NCBI RefSeq assembly: GCF_007556685.1
Contig: NZ_VJON01000003.1
Location: 39,601 to 103,600 of the forward strand
Direction: 5' to 3'
Origin: Tepidimonas charontis
Lineage (GTDB): Bacteria; Pseudomonadota; Gammaproteobacteria; Burkholderiales; Burkholderiaceae_C
DNA length: 64,000 bases
Under the pieces are notes generated by a model. That model was not told the DNA's origin. It worked only from the letters and a program-made list of their open reading frames with translations, and did no database searches. Shown piece by piece: positions 1 to 9,909 of this stretch. Every line of letters starts with the position of its first letter. The stretch's first letter is position 1. The position numbers and the translations under genes were made by a program.

Positions 1-1
1 G

Positions 2-97
2 GGCGTCTCGCGCGCGACCACGCGCACCGTCGTCATGGCGTCGCTGACCGTGCTCGGGCTCGACTTCATCCTCACTGCGCTTATGTTCACCATCTGA
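2..97 (+). CDS. mlaE: MlaE, C-terminal end (partial)
   Basis: The first bases encode the last 31 residues of a membrane protein ending in TALMFTI and a TGA stop. The SRATTRT and LDFILTALMF stretches are typical of the C-terminus of MlaE, the permease of the MlaFEDB phospholipid transporter in the inner membrane. The identification rests on this tail and on mlaD starting 20 nt downstream. The 5' part and the ATPase gene mlaF should lie to the left of the window. Confidence 0.8.
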   Translation, partial: GVSRATTRTVVMASLTVLGLDFILTALMFTI

Positions 98-117
98 CGA
101 CGAAAGACCTTGCCGTG

Positions 118-588
118 ATGCAACGCTCCAAGATCGATGTGTGGGTTGGCCTGTTCGTGGTGATCGGCACGGTGGCGATTCTGTTTTTGGCGCTGCAGGC
201 CGCCAACTTGCTCAACCTCAGCTTTCATCCCACCTACCGGGTGACGGCGATGTTCGACAACGTCGGCTCGCTCAAGCCCAAGGCCGCGGTGCGCAGCGGT
301 GGCGTCGTCGTCGGGCGCGTGGAGTCGATCGCGTTCGACGACCGCAGCTACCAGGCGCGCGTGGTGCTGGCGTTGGAGTCGCGCTATGCCTTCCCCAAGG
401 ACAGCTCGCTCAAAATCCTCACCAGCGGGCTGCTGGGCGAGCAGTATGTCGGCATCGAGCCGGGCGGATCGGACGAGAACCTGGCCGACGGTGATACCAT
501 CACCCAGACCCAATCTGCCGTCGTGCTCGAAAACCTGATCGGTCAATTTTTGTTCAACAAGGCGGCAGAAGCAGGGAGTGCACCATGA
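118..588 (+). CDS. mlaD: MlaD, MCE-domain lipid-binding subunit of the Mla transporter
   Basis: 156-residue periplasmic substrate-binding subunit of the MlaFEDB complex, which moves glycerophospholipids between the inner membrane and periplasmic MlaC. One N-terminal membrane anchor (about residues 8-28) is followed by an MCE/MlaD domain (about 37-115) containing FDNVGSLKPKAAV and RSGGVVVGRV. The size matches the family. A GTG directly before the ATG (115) is an alternative start; there is no strong Shine-Dalgarno. The stop overlaps the mlaA start in an ATGA, so the two are probably translationally coupled. Confidence 0.93.
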   Translation: MQRSKIDVWVGLFVVIGTVAILFLALQAANLLNLSFHPTYRVTAMFDNVGSLKPKAAVRSGGVVVGRVESIAFDDRSYQARVVLALESRYAFPKDSSLKILTSGLLGEQYVGIEPGGSDENLADGDTITQTQSAVVLENLIGQFLFNKAAEAGSAP

Positions 589-1361
589 TTCGACGCAGTG
601 ATGGCAGAAGGGCGCAGGCGATGACGCGACCGCGTCCACAGGCTGGCCGTGCGGCGCCACGGCGGCTCGCCCGCGTGGTCGCATTCGCTGCCGTGGCGGC
701 TGCTTTGGGCGGATGCGCCAGTGGCCCAGATGCCCATCCCCACGATCCACTCGAACCGTTCAACCGCGGGGTGTATCGGTTCAACGAGGCGGTCGATGAG
801 GCCGTGCTCAAGCCCGTCGCCCAGGGCTATCAGGCCGCCGTGCCACGCCCGGTGCGCATCGGGGTCAACAACTTTTTCGGCAACCTGCGCGACCTGTGGT
901 CGGCGGTGAATGCCGTGCTGCAAGCGCGTCCGCAGCCAGCGGTCGAAAACGTCATGCGCTTCAGCGTCAACACCGCGTTGGGCTTCGGCGGCGTGCTGGA
1001 CCTTGCCAGCGAAATGGGTATTACCCGCACCACGCTCGATTTTGGCCAGACGCTGGGCCGCTGGGGCGTGCCCGCAGGCCCCTATCTGGTGTTGCCCTTG
1101 CTGGGGCCGTCCACCGTGCGCGATACCGTGGCGCTGCCGGTCGATCGCCAGGGCGACCCGGTGGCTCAGGGCATCGATCACGTCGCTACACGCAACAGCC
1201 TGCAGGCGCTGCGCATCGTCGATCAGCGCGCCGGCCTGCTGCGTGCCGGTGAGCTGCTGGAGCAAGCCGCTTTGGATAAATACGGGTTTACCCGTGACGC
1301 CTACTTGGCGCGCCGACAGCGCCAGATCGATGCGGCGCAGGGGGGTGGGCGCGACGAGTGA
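585..1361 (+). CDS. mlaA: MlaA (VacJ) outer-membrane lipoprotein
   Basis: 258-residue lipoprotein of the VacJ family, which removes mislocalised phospholipids from the outer leaflet of the outer membrane and hands them to MlaC. A basic N-terminus and a hydrophobic stretch lead to a lipobox ending LGGC at about residue 44. The family signature DPLEPFNRGVYRFNEAVD follows, then NFFGNLRD and a GPYLVLPLLGPS block. The N-terminus before the signal is long; the Met at residue 13 could be the true start. mlaA lies inside the mla cluster, as in other Burkholderiales, whereas enterobacteria encode it separately. Confidence 0.93.
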   Translation: MIRRSDGRRAQAMTRPRPQAGRAAPRRLARVVAFAAVAAALGGCASGPDAHPHDPLEPFNRGVYRFNEAVDEAVLKPVAQGYQAAVPRPVRIGVNNFFGNLRDLWSAVNAVLQARPQPAVENVMRFSVNTALGFGGVLDLASEMGITRTTLDFGQTLGRWGVPAGPYLVLPLLGPSTVRDTVALPVDRQGDPVAQGIDHVATRNSLQALRIVDQRAGLLRAGELLEQAALDKYGFTRDAYLARRQRQIDAAQGGGRDE

Positions 1362-1658
1362 GTGGCCAAAGCTCGGCACTGGACGCCCGCGCGCCGCCGT
1401 GGCCGCGCTCGGGCGCGGGTGCCGGGTGGGACCTCTTGGGACATCGAACCGGATGACGGGCCGTGGTGTACCGATGTGGTCTTTTTGGCATGGGCGGGCC
1501 AGGGGATGGGGCACAGCGGGTGCGTCTGCGACGCCTCGGGAGGCTCGGCCCCATCGGTTGAGGGCAGGCTGGGGGCAGGCGGGGGCGCCGCGCGGGTGAC
1601 AACGGTAACCAAAGGTGACGGCGCGGAACCACAGGGTGCACGACGAGTACGAAAACAC
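1362..1658 (+). other. 297-bp mlaA-mlaC intergenic region
   Basis: This is the longest gene-free stretch in the window. The frame leading into mlaC is open from a GTG directly after the mlaA stop, but the 99 codons show no signal peptide, no domain and a Gly/Ala/Arg-rich composition expected of chance in GC-rich DNA. A small hairpin (GCGTC-TGC-GACGC, 1522-1534) and three GGTRAC repeats (1595-1619) are present. I see no tRNA, convincing small gene or terminator. Confidence 0.5.
1595..1619 (+). promoter_or_regulatory. Three phased GGTRAC direct repeats upstream of mlaC
   Basis: GGTGAC at 1595, GGTAAC at 1604 and GGTGAC at 1614 follow each other at 9- and 10-bp steps, about one helical turn, ending 39 nt before the mlaC ATG. 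The middle copy is part of the palindrome GGTAACC. Phased direct repeats are the usual shape of response-regulator or activator sites, so this may be an operator for a promoter internal to the mla cluster. No matching -10/-35 pair is clear, and the binding protein is unknown. Confidence 0.35.
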
Positions 1659-2339
1659 ATGAACGACGATCCGATCACACGCCATCACACCGGCAGGCCG
1701 TGGGCCACACGGCGGCGCGGCCTCGCGTTGCTGCTGGGCGCAGCAGCAATGGCGCCGTTGTGGCCATCGTGGGCTTTGGCGCAGGCCGTCGCGCCCGAGG
1801 GGCCCGAGGCGCTCATCCAGCGTGTCGGCCAGCAGGTGTTCGATACGGTCAAGAACGACCCGGCGCTGCGCAACGGCGACCTGACGCGCATCATGGCCCT
1901 GGTGGACACCGTGCTGATGCCGCACGTCAATTTCGAGCGCATGACGGCCTCGGCCGTGGGGCGTTTCTGGCGGCAGGCGACGCCCGAGCAGCGCCAGCGC
2001 CTGCAGCAGGAGTTCAAGGCGCTGCTGGTGCGCACCTACTCCGGGGCGCTGACGCAGATTCGCGACCAGACGCTGGTCATCCGTCCGCTGCGGGCGGCGC
2101 CCGATGCCACCGAGGTGGTGGTGCGCTCGGAAATTCGCGGCCGCGGCGACCCGATCGCGCTCGACTACCGGCTGGAAAAAACCCCCCAGGGCTGGAAGGT
2201 GTACGACCTCAACGTCATGGGTGTCTGGTTGGTGGAGACCTACCGCACCCAATTTGCGCAAGAAATCAACGCGCGCGGCATCGACGGTTTGATTGCCGCC
2301 TTGGCCGAGCGCAACCGCACCAACGCGCAACGCAGCTGA
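1659..2339 (+). CDS. mlaC: MlaC, periplasmic phospholipid carrier
   Basis: 226-residue MlaC/Ttg2D family protein that shuttles phospholipid between MlaA and MlaFEDB. The ATG at 1659 gives a signal sequence with consecutive arginines (TRRRGLALLLGAAA) ending at WALAQA. The mature part carries family segments VDTVLMPHVNFERMTA, FWRQATPEQRQRL and YDLNVMGVWLVETYR. The Arg-Arg-containing leader resembles a Tat signal, and tatABC lies in the same window. It is separated from mlaA by an unusually long gap and followed 3 nt later by mlaB. Confidence 0.93.
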   Translation: MNDDPITRHHTGRPWATRRRGLALLLGAAAMAPLWPSWALAQAVAPEGPEALIQRVGQQVFDTVKNDPALRNGDLTRIMALVDTVLMPHVNFERMTASAVGRFWRQATPEQRQRLQQEFKALLVRTYSGALTQIRDQTLVIRPLRAAPDATEVVVRSEIRGRGDPIALDYRLEKTPQGWKVYDLNVMGVWLVETYRTQFAQEINARGIDGLIAALAERNRTNAQRS

Positions 2340-2342
2340 GCG

Positions 2343-2627
2343 ATGGCGACCACCGTACTGCCGCCGCTGCCGGCCACGCTCACCCAAGCCGAGGCCGAGG
2401 GCTATCTGGCGCGCTGCCGGGCGGCCATCGCCGGGGCGGCGGCGGGCGCGCCGTGGCGGCTGGATGCCTCGGCGCTGCAGACCTTCGATTCGTCGGCCTT
2501 GGCGGTGTTGCTGGCGCTGCGGCGCGAGGCCGCTGCGCGCGGCGCGCCGTGGCAGCTCGATGGCATGCCGCAACGGCTGCAGGTCTTGGCGGGCTTGTAT
2601 GGGGTGGCCGAATTGATTGCCGCCTAA
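2343..2627 (+). CDS. mlaB: MlaB-like STAS-domain protein
   Basis: 94-residue STAS protein, the cytoplasmic regulatory subunit that binds the MlaF ATPase and is needed for MlaFEDB activity. The sequence LDASALQTFDSSALAVLL carries the STAS core, with the D-S-S-A loop where the conserved Ser/Thr lies. Its length is close to E. coli MlaB (97 residues). It starts 3 nt after mlaC and ends 12 nt before the next ABC ATPase gene. Confidence 0.88.
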   Translation: MATTVLPPLPATLTQAEAEGYLARCRAAIAGAAAGAPWRLDASALQTFDSSALAVLLALRREAAARGAPWQLDGMPQRLQVLAGLYGVAELIAA

Positions 2628-2639
2628 AATGGCGGGTTT

Positions 2640-3569
<930 letters not shown>

Positions 3570-3636
3570 GTGCGTACGTTGGCAGGGGCGGGGACGCCGC
3601 AGCCGGCATGACCGCATCTGGGGCGGAGGGCAGGGC

Positions 3637-4392
3637 ATGAGCGGCTGGCGCGCCCTGTTCGTCAAGGAGGTGCTGCGGTTTTGGAAGGTGGCCTTCCAGA
3701 CCGTGGCGGCGCCCATCGTGACGGCCATGTTGTATCTGCTCATTTTCGGCCACGTGCTCGAGGACCACGTCCAGGTCTACGACGGGGTGGGCTACACCGC
3801 TTTCTTGTTGCCGGGCCTGGCGATGATGAGCTTGTTGCAAAACGCCTTTGCCAACAGCTCCTCCAGCCTGATTCAGAGCAAGATCATGGGCAATTTGGTG
3901 TTTTTGCTGGTGACGCCGCTGTCGCATTGGGCGTGGTACGTGGCCTATGTCGGCTCGTCGGTGCTGCGCGGCTTGGTGGTGGGCGCCGGTGTGCTGGCGG
4001 TGACCGCGTGGGCCGCCGATCTGCGCTTTGCCTACCCGCTGTGGATCATCGTCTTCGCCGCGCTGGGAGCGGGTTTTCTGGGCGCGCTAGGGGTGGTGGC
4101 TGGGCTGTGGGCGGAAAAATTCGACCAGATGGCGGCGTTCCAGAACTTCCTCATCATGCCGATGACCTTCCTATCCGGCGTGTTCTACTCCATTCATTCG
4201 CTGCCGCCGTTGTGGCAACGCATCAGTCACCTCAATCCGTTTTTCTACATGATCGACGGCGCGCGCTACGGCTTTTTTGGCGTCAGCGACGTCTCGCCGT
4301 GGCTGAGTCTGGCGGTGGCGGCCAGCGCATTCGTGGCCGTATCCGCCGTGACGCTGTATCTGCTGCGCATCGGCTACAAGGTGCGTCATTGA
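3637..4392 (+). CDS. yadH: ABC-2 type permease, YadH-like
   Basis: 251-residue inner-membrane protein with six predicted membrane segments and the ABC-2 family segment LSGVFYSIHSLPPLWQ followed by NPFFYMIDGARYGFFG. These match E. coli YadH (256 residues). It forms an exporter with the upstream ATPase. An intrinsic terminator follows at 4477-4510, so the mla-yadGH unit probably ends here. The transported substrate is unknown. Confidence 0.85.
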   Translation: MSGWRALFVKEVLRFWKVAFQTVAAPIVTAMLYLLIFGHVLEDHVQVYDGVGYTAFLLPGLAMMSLLQNAFANSSSSLIQSKIMGNLVFLLVTPLSHWAWYVAYVGSSVLRGLVVGAGVLAVTAWAADLRFAYPLWIIVFAALGAGFLGALGVVAGLWAEKFDQMAAFQNFLIMPMTFLSGVFYSIHSLPPLWQRISHLNPFFYMIDGARYGFFGVSDVSPWLSLAVAASAFVAVSAVTLYLLRIGYKVRH

Positions 4393-4476
4393 GGCGCGCC
4401 ACCGTGTCGTGCGCGGGCACCAGCCTGGCGAGCGCCGACAGGCGTGGCTTGGCCACGGCGCGCTTGGGCTCATGTG

Positions 4477-4510
4477 GCCGCCCCGCCAGGCGGGGCGGCA
4501 GTGGTTTTTT
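4477..4510 (+). terminator. Rho-independent terminator after yadH
   Basis: A perfect 9-bp GC stem (GCCGCCCCG at 4477-4485 with CGGGGCGGC at 4491-4499) closes a 5-nt loop and is followed by AGTGG and six T residues. This is one of only two hairpin-plus-T-run structures I found. It separates the mla/yadGH unit from bolA-murA-his. The five bases between stem and T-run make it less than ideal. Confidence 0.7.
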
Positions 4511-4534
4511 CATCATGCATCCGACCTTTTGCCC

Positions 4535-4780
4535 ATGACTGCTGAACAATTGCAGGCCCTCATTGCCGCCGGCCTGCCCTGCACCCATCTGGAAGTCAGT
4601 GGCGACGGCCGCCACTGGGCCGCCGTCGTCGTCTCGCCCGCTTTCGAGGGCAAGCGCGCCATCCAACGCCACCAGATGGTGTACGCGACGCTGGGGCAGC
4701 GCCTGCACACCGACGAAGTGCATGCGCTGTCGATGAAAACCTACACCCCTGCCGAGTGGCAGGCCACGGGCCAGCGCTGA
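4535..4780 (+). CDS. ibaG: BolA family protein, IbaG-like
   Basis: 81-residue BolA-family protein, a small class that partners monothiol glutaredoxins in iron-sulfur handling. The segment [23 protein letters not shown] contains the conserved F-x-G-x-x-x-v-x-R-H-q box, and [13 protein letters not shown] is the usual C-terminal motif. The position directly before murA is the same as for ibaG (yrbA) in E. coli. The start is the first ATG after the terminator and gives the normal family length. Confidence 0.88.
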   Translation: MTAEQLQALIAAGLPCTHLEVSGDGRHWAAVVVSPAFEGKRAIQRHQMVYATLGQRLHTDEVHALSMKTYTPAEWQATGQR

Positions 4781-4791
4781 AGGAAGGGCCC

Positions 4792-6066
4792 ATGGATCGC
4801 TTGCGTATTCGCGGGGGGCTGCCTCTGCACGGCGAGGTGCCGATTTCGGGGGCCAAAAACGCGGCCCTGCCCGAGCTGTGCGCGGCGCTGCTCAGCGCCG
4901 AGCCGCTGACCCTGCGCAACGTGCCGCGCTTGCGCGACGTGGCCACGATGCGCACGCTGCTGGAGGGCATGGGGGTGCAGGTGCGCACGCATGGCGAGCG
5001 CGGCGGCATGACGCTGCAGGCCCGTGAGCCGCTGCAGCCGCTGGCACCCTACGAGCTGGTCAAGACCATGCGCGCCTCGATTTTGGTGTTGGGGCCGCTG
5101 CTGGCGCGCTGTGGGCGCGCACGTGTGTCGCTGCCCGGGGGCTGCGCGATCGGCTCGCGCCCGGTCGATCAGCACATCAAGGGCCTGCAGGCCATGGGGG
5201 CCGAAATCACGGTCGAGCATGGCTACATCGAGGCGCGGCTGGCAGCCGGCCGCACGCGGCTGCGCGGCGCGCGCATCACCACCGATATGGTGACGGTCAC
5301 TGGCACCGAAAACCTGATGATGGCCGCCACCTTGGCCGAGGGCGAGACGGTGCTGGAAAACGCCGCCCAGGAGCCCGAAGTGGTCGATCTGGCCGAGCTG
5401 CTCATCGCCATGGGGGCGCGCATCGAAGGGCACGGCAGCAGCCGCATCCACATCCAGGGCGTGCCGGCGCTGCGCGGGGCCGAGCACACCGTGGTGGCCG
5501 ACCGCATCGAGGCCGGCACGTTTTTGTGCGCGGTGGCCGCCGCCGGCGGCCAAGCCTGGTTGCGCGGCGCGCGCGCCGATCATCTGGATGCGGTGGTGGA
5601 CAAGCTGCTGGCTGCCGGTGTGCAGGTGCAGGCGCAGCCCGATGGGATGGGCGTGGCCTCGCCGGGGGGCGCGGCGCTGCGCGCGCAGAGTTTTCGCACC
5701 ACCGAGTACCCTGGCTTTCCCACCGATATGCAGGCGCAGTTCATGGCGCTGAACTGCGTGGCTCAGGGACCCAGTGCCGTGACCGAAACGATTTTCGAAA
5801 ACCGATTCATGCACGTGCAAGAACTCGTTCGGCTGGGGGCGCAGATCCGCATCGACGGCCGCACCGCTTTCGTCGAGGGCGGGCAGCGCTTGTCGGGCGC
5901 CACCGTCATGGCCACCGATCTGCGCGCATCCGCCAGCCTGGTCATCGCCGCCCTCGTGGCCGAGGGCGAGACGGTGGTCGAGCGCATCTATCATCTGGAC
6001 CGTGGCTACGACCAGATGGAGCGCAAGTTACGCGCCCTGGGCGCCGACATCGAAAGAATCGCATGA
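4792..6066 (+). CDS. murA: UDP-N-acetylglucosamine 1-carboxyvinyltransferase
   Basis: 424-residue MurA, the cytoplasmic enzyme that transfers enolpyruvate from PEP to UDP-GlcNAc in the first committed step of peptidoglycan synthesis. The N-terminus carries [20 protein letters not shown]. The catalytic cysteine, the residue attacked by fosfomycin, is Cys118 in [12 protein letters not shown]. The [12 protein letters not shown] segment is also present. AAGGAAGGG before the ATG serves as ribosome site. The stop overlaps the hisG start (ATGA), coupling cell-wall and histidine genes in one transcript as in many betaproteobacteria. Confidence 0.97.
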   Translation: MDRLRIRGGLPLHGEVPISGAKNAALPELCAALLSAEPLTLRNVPRLRDVATMRTLLEGMGVQVRTHGERGGMTLQAREPLQPLAPYELVKTMRASILVLGPLLARCGRARVSLPGGCAIGSRPVDQHIKGLQAMGAEITVEHGYIEARLAAGRTRLRGARITTDMVTVTGTENLMMAATLAEGETVLENAAQEPEVVDLAELLIAMGARIEGHGSSRIHIQGVPALRGAEHTVVADRIEAGTFLCAVAAAGGQAWLRGARADHLDAVVDKLLAAGVQVQAQPDGMGVASPGGAALRAQSFRTTEYPGFPTDMQAQFMALNCVAQGPSAVTETIFENRFMHVQELVRLGAQIRIDGRTAFVEGGQRLSGATVMATDLRASASLVIAALVAEGETVVERIYHLDRGYDQMERKLRALGADIERIA

Positions 6067-6746
6067 GCGCGGACACCCTGACGCTGGCCCTGTCCAAGGG
6101 CCGCATCTTCGACGAGACCTTGCCGCTGCTGCGCGCCGCCGGCATCGAGGTGCTGGAAGACCCCGAGACCTCGCGCAAGCTGATTTTGCCCACCAACCGG
6201 CCCGACGTGCGCGTGGTGCTGGTGCGCGCCACCGACGTGCCCACCTACGTCGAGTACGGCGGCGCCGACCTGGGGGTGTGCGGCAAAGATACGTTGATCG
6301 AGCACCAAGCCGTCGCTGGCGGCCCCGGCCACGTCGGTCTGTACCAGCCGCTGGACCTGGGCATTGCGCGCTGCCGCATGAGCGTGGCCGTGCGCGCCGA
6401 CTTCGACTATGCCAGCGCGGTGCGCCAGGGGGCGCGGTTGCGCGTGGCCACCAAGTACGTGGCGGTGGCCCGCGACTTCTTTGCTGGCAAAGGCGTGCAC
6501 GTCGATCTCATCAAGCTGTACGGCAGTATGGAGCTGGCGCCGCTGACCGGGCTGGCGGATGCCATCGTCGATTTGGTTTCCACCGGCAACACGCTCAAGG
6601 CCAACCAGTTGGTGGAGGTCGAGCGCATCATGGACATCTCCGCACGCCTGGTGGTGCGGCCAGTGGCGCTCAAGCTCAAGCGCGTGCGCATCCAGCCGAT
6701 CTTGGACGCTTTTGCTCAGGCCGTGGGCACGCGTGCCCAGCCCTGA
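6063..6746 (+). CDS. hisG: ATP phosphoribosyltransferase, short form
   Basis: 227-residue HisG, first enzyme of histidine synthesis, joining ATP and [34 protein letters not shown] and the PRPP loop [14 protein letters not shown] are visible. The protein ends soon after the catalytic domains and lacks the roughly 80-residue regulatory domain of long-form HisG. Short forms work as a hetero-octamer with HisZ, which carries the histidine feedback site. hisZ is not in this window and should be elsewhere in the genome. Confidence 0.95.
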   Translation: MSADTLTLALSKGRIFDETLPLLRAAGIEVLEDPETSRKLILPTNRPDVRVVLVRATDVPTYVEYGGADLGVCGKDTLIEHQAVAGGPGHVGLYQPLDLGIARCRMSVAVRADFDYASAVRQGARLRVATKYVAVARDFFAGKGVHVDLIKLYGSMELAPLTGLADAIVDLVSTGNTLKANQLVEVERIMDISARLVVRPVALKLKRVRIQPILDAFAQAVGTRAQP

Positions 6747-6810
6747 GGCGGGCATGTCCAGGTGCGGCGCTGGCCGATTGGCGCCGGGCGCGGCGGCTGC
6801 GGCGCGGCGC

Positions 6811-6819
6811 TGCGACAAT
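6811..6819 (+). promoter_or_regulatory. TGCGACAAT box directly before hisD
   Basis: TG-C-GACAAT has the shape of an extended -10 element and ends 7 nt before the hisD ATG. No Shine-Dalgarno lies between. The same nonamer stands 6-7 nt before nif3 and the M50 protease gene. If used, the transcript would begin at or next to the start codon. The first hexamer base (G) differs from the usual T, and no -35 box is evident. Confidence 0.4.
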
Positions 6820-6826
6820 ACATACC

Positions 6827-8170
6827 ATGAGCACTGCTGAACCCCTGTTGGCCCGGCCGCTGCGGCTGGATACCACCGAGCCCGATTTCGAGGCGCGATT
6901 GGCGGCGCGCCTGCACTGGTCGGCCGAGACCGACGCCGCCATCGAGCAGCGCGTGGCCGCCATCGTGGCCGATGTGCGCGCCCGCGGCGACGCCGCGGTG
7001 CTCGAATACACGCGCCGCTTCGACGCGATCGAGGCGGCCTCGGTGGCGGAGCTGGAACTGGGTGCCGACGCCTTGCGCGCCGCCTTCGACGCCATTCCCG
7101 CCGCGCAGCGTGAGGCCCTGCAGCAGGCCGCAGGGCGCATCCGCCGCTACCACGAGGCGCAGCTGCAAGCCTGCGGGCGCTCGTGGTCGTACCGCGACCC
7201 CGACGGCACGCTGCTGGGCCAGAAGGTGACGCCGCTGGACCGCGTCGGCATCTATGTGCCGGGTGGCAAGGCGGCTTACCCATCGAGCGTGTTGATGAAT
7301 GCGATTCCGGCCCACGTCGCCGGCGTCCCCGAGATCGTGATGGTGGTGCCCACGCCGCGCGGCGAGCGCAACCCGCTGGTGCTGGCCGCCGCGCACGTGG
7401 CTGGCGTCAGCCGCGCGTTTGCCATCGGCGGTGCCCAGGCAGTGGCGGCCCTGGCTTACGGCACGGCCACCATTCCCCAAGTGGACAAGATCACCGGCCC
7501 CGGCAACGCCTATGTGGCCAGTGCCAAGAAGCACGTGTTCGGCACCGTCGGCATCGACATGATCGCCGGCCCGAGCGAAATCCTGGTGCTGGCCGACGGC
7601 AGCACGCCCCCCGACTGGGTGGCGATGGATCTGTTCAGCCAGGCCGAACACGACGAGCTGGCGCAGTCCATTTTGCTGTGTCCCGACGCAGCGTATCTGG
7701 ATGCGGTGCAGGCCGCCATCGACCGGCTGTTGCCCACGTTGCCACGCGCGGCCATCATTGCCGCCAGCTTGAATGGGCGCGGCGCGCTGATTCGCACGCG
7801 CAGCATGGAAGAAGCGTGCGCGCTGAGCAACCGCATCGCGCCCGAACACCTGGAGGTGGCCAGCCGCGAGCCGCAGCGCTGGGAGCCGCTGCTGCGCCAC
7901 GCCGGCGCCATCTTCCTGGGTGCCTACACCAGCGAGAGCCTGGGCGACTACTGCGCCGGCCCCAACCACGTGTTGCCCACCAGCGGCACGGCGCGCTTTT
8001 CCAGTCCGCTGGGGGTGTACGACTTCCAGAAACGCTCCAGCCTCATCGAGGTCAGCGCCGCCGGCGCGCAGAGCCTGGGGCGCATCGCCTCGGTGCTGGC
8101 CCACGGTGAGGGGCTGCAGGCCCACGCACGCGCCGCCGAGCTGCGCCTGGACGCGGAGGGCAGGGCATGA
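6827..8170 (+). CDS. hisD: Histidinol dehydrogenase
   Basis: 447-residue zinc enzyme that oxidises L-histidinol to L-histidine in two NAD-dependent steps. Typical segments are [50 protein letters not shown] and the C-terminal block [20 protein letters not shown]. Length is standard. The gene lies 80 nt after hisG and its stop overlaps the hisC start (ATGA). No Shine-Dalgarno precedes the ATG, while a TGCGACAAT box does. Confidence 0.97.
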   Translation: MSTAEPLLARPLRLDTTEPDFEARLAARLHWSAETDAAIEQRVAAIVADVRARGDAAVLEYTRRFDAIEAASVAELELGADALRAAFDAIPAAQREALQQAAGRIRRYHEAQLQACGRSWSYRDPDGTLLGQKVTPLDRVGIYVPGGKAAYPSSVLMNAIPAHVAGVPEIVMVVPTPRGERNPLVLAAAHVAGVSRAFAIGGAQAVAALAYGTATIPQVDKITGPGNAYVASAKKHVFGTVGIDMIAGPSEILVLADGSTPPDWVAMDLFSQAEHDELAQSILLCPDAAYLDAVQAAIDRLLPTLPRAAIIAASLNGRGALIRTRSMEEACALSNRIAPEHLEVASREPQRWEPLLRHAGAIFLGAYTSESLGDYCAGPNHVLPTSGTARFSSPLGVYDFQKRSSLIEVSAAGAQSLGRIASVLAHGEGLQAHARAAELRLDAEGRA

Positions 8171-9264
8171 GCGCGCTGCTGCAGGCGGCGCTCGAGCGCA
8201 TCCGCACCGACGTGCAGGGTATGCACGCCTACGCCATTCAAGACGCGACCGGCCTCATCAAGCTGGATGCGATGGAAAACCCCTACCCGCTGCCCGAGGC
8301 GCTGCAGCGCGCGTTGGGCGAGCGGTTGGGCCGCGTACCGATCCACCGCTACCCGGGCGCGCGCATCGACGACCTCAAGCGCGCGCTGGCGCGCTACGTG
8401 GACCTGCCCGAGGGGGCGGCGCTGATGCTGGGCAACGGTTCGGACGAGCTGATCGCGCTGCTGGCCATGGCCTGTGACCGAGCGGGGGCCGCGATCGTGG
8501 CGCCGCTGCCGGGCTTTGTGATGTACGCGATGAGCGCGCAGCTGCAGGGCCTGGCATTCCATGGCGTGCCGCTGACGGCCGACTTTGCGCTCGACGCCGA
8601 CGCCCTGTGTGAGGCTATCGCGCGGGTGCGGCCCGCCATCACCTACCTGGCCTATCCCAACAACCCCACCGCCAATTTGTGGGACGAGCGGGCGATGCGC
8701 CGCGTCATCGGCGCGGCGGGTGACATCGGCGGGCTGGTGGTCATCGACGAGGCGTATCAGCCCTTTGCCAGCCGCAGTTGGCTCGACGTCTGGCGCCGTG
8801 AGCGCGCCGACCACGCCCACGTGCTCGTCATGCGCACGCTGTCCAAGTTTGGGTTGGCCGGGGTGCGCATCGGCTACCTGATCGGGGAGCAGGCGCTGAT
8901 TGCCGAGCTGGACAAAGTGCGCCCACCGTACAACGTCAGCGCGCTCAACGCCGAATGCGCTTTGTTTGCGCTGGAGCACGCCGAGGTCTACGCACAGCAA
9001 GCCGCCGCCATTCGCGCCGAGCGCCAGCGCCTGCTGGCGGCGCTGGCAACCCTGCCCGGCGTGCAGCCCTACCCGAGCGAGGCCAACATGATCCTGGTGC
9101 GTGTGCCCGACGCTACACGGGCGTTCGCCGGCCTGCGCCAACGTGGTCTCCTGGTCAAGAATGTTTCTACAATGCACCCGTTGTTGGCCAACTGCCTGCG
9201 GCTGACCGTGGGCACCCCTGCGGAAAACGACGCGCTGCTCGCGGCGTTGCCGCCTTCGCTATGA
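8167..9264 (+). CDS. hisC: Histidinol-phosphate aminotransferase
   Basis: 365-residue PLP-dependent aminotransferase of fold type I, converting imidazole acetol-phosphate to histidinol-phosphate. The PLP lysine is Lys227 in [28 protein letters not shown] binds the cofactor phosphate, and [10 protein letters not shown] is the usual substrate-side motif. ATGA overlaps with hisD before and hisB after indicate tight coupling. Confidence 0.96.
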   Translation: MSALLQAALERIRTDVQGMHAYAIQDATGLIKLDAMENPYPLPEALQRALGERLGRVPIHRYPGARIDDLKRALARYVDLPEGAALMLGNGSDELIALLAMACDRAGAAIVAPLPGFVMYAMSAQLQGLAFHGVPLTADFALDADALCEAIARVRPAITYLAYPNNPTANLWDERAMRRVIGAAGDIGGLVVIDEAYQPFASRSWLDVWRRERADHAHVLVMRTLSKFGLAGVRIGYLIGEQALIAELDKVRPPYNVSALNAECALFALEHAEVYAQQAAAIRAERQRLLAALATLPGVQPYPSEANMILVRVPDATRAFAGLRQRGLLVKNVSTMHPLLANCLRLTVGTPAENDALLAALPPSL

Positions 9265-9878
9265 CCACTTTGCCCGTACCTTCCGCTGCTGCGCGCGTCG
9301 CCGATGTGCAGCGCATCACCACCGAGACGCAGATTCGCGTGCGCGTCGACCTCGACGGCAGCGGACGTGCGCGGCTGGACACCGGCATCGGTTTCTTCGA
9401 TCACATGCTCGACCAGATCGCACGCCACGGGTTGATCGACTTGGAGGTCGAATGCCGCGGCGACCTGCACATCGACGGTCACCACACGGTGGAGGACGTC
9501 GGCATCACCTTCGGGCAAGCGGTGGCGCGCGCGGTGGGCGACAAGCGCGGTATTCGCCGCTACGGCCACGCCTACGTGCCGCTGGACGAAGCGCTGTCGC
9601 GCGTGGTGGTGGATTTTTCCGGCCGACCCGGCTTGCACCTGGACGTGCGCTTCACGGCCGGCATGATCGGTCAGTTCGACACCCAGCTGGTGCACGAGTT
9701 TTTTCAGGGCTTCGTCAACCACGCCGGTGTGACGCTGCACATCGACAACCTCAAAGGCCACAACGCGCACCACCAGTGCGAGACCATTTTCAAGGCCTTT
9801 GCGCGCGCGCTGCGGGCGGCGCTGGAGCGCGACCCGCGGCTGGGAGATGCGGTGCCTTCCACCAAGGGCAGCCTGTGA
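9261..9878 (+). CDS. hisB: Imidazoleglycerol-phosphate dehydratase
   Basis: 205-residue monofunctional dehydratase; the phosphatase half found in E. coli HisB is absent, so histidinol phosphatase must be a separate protein outside the window. [29 protein letters not shown] and [18 protein letters not shown] supply the metal-binding histidines and glutamates of both repeats. The start overlaps hisC by 4 nt. Confidence 0.96.
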   Translation: MTTLPVPSAAARVADVQRITTETQIRVRVDLDGSGRARLDTGIGFFDHMLDQIARHGLIDLEVECRGDLHIDGHHTVEDVGITFGQAVARAVGDKRGIRRYGHAYVPLDEALSRVVVDFSGRPGLHLDVRFTAGMIGQFDTQLVHEFFQGFVNHAGVTLHIDNLKGHNAHHQCETIFKAFARALRAALERDPRLGDAVPSTKGSL

Positions 9879-9909
9879 GGTTGGCCGCTGTCTTTCCCGT
9901 CTGGTCACG

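Noticed and set aside
1362..1658. A 99-residue N-terminal extension of MlaC from a GTG after mlaA
   Set aside because: It would bury the signal peptide; the composition is not protein-like and the ATG at 1659 gives a normal exported MlaC.
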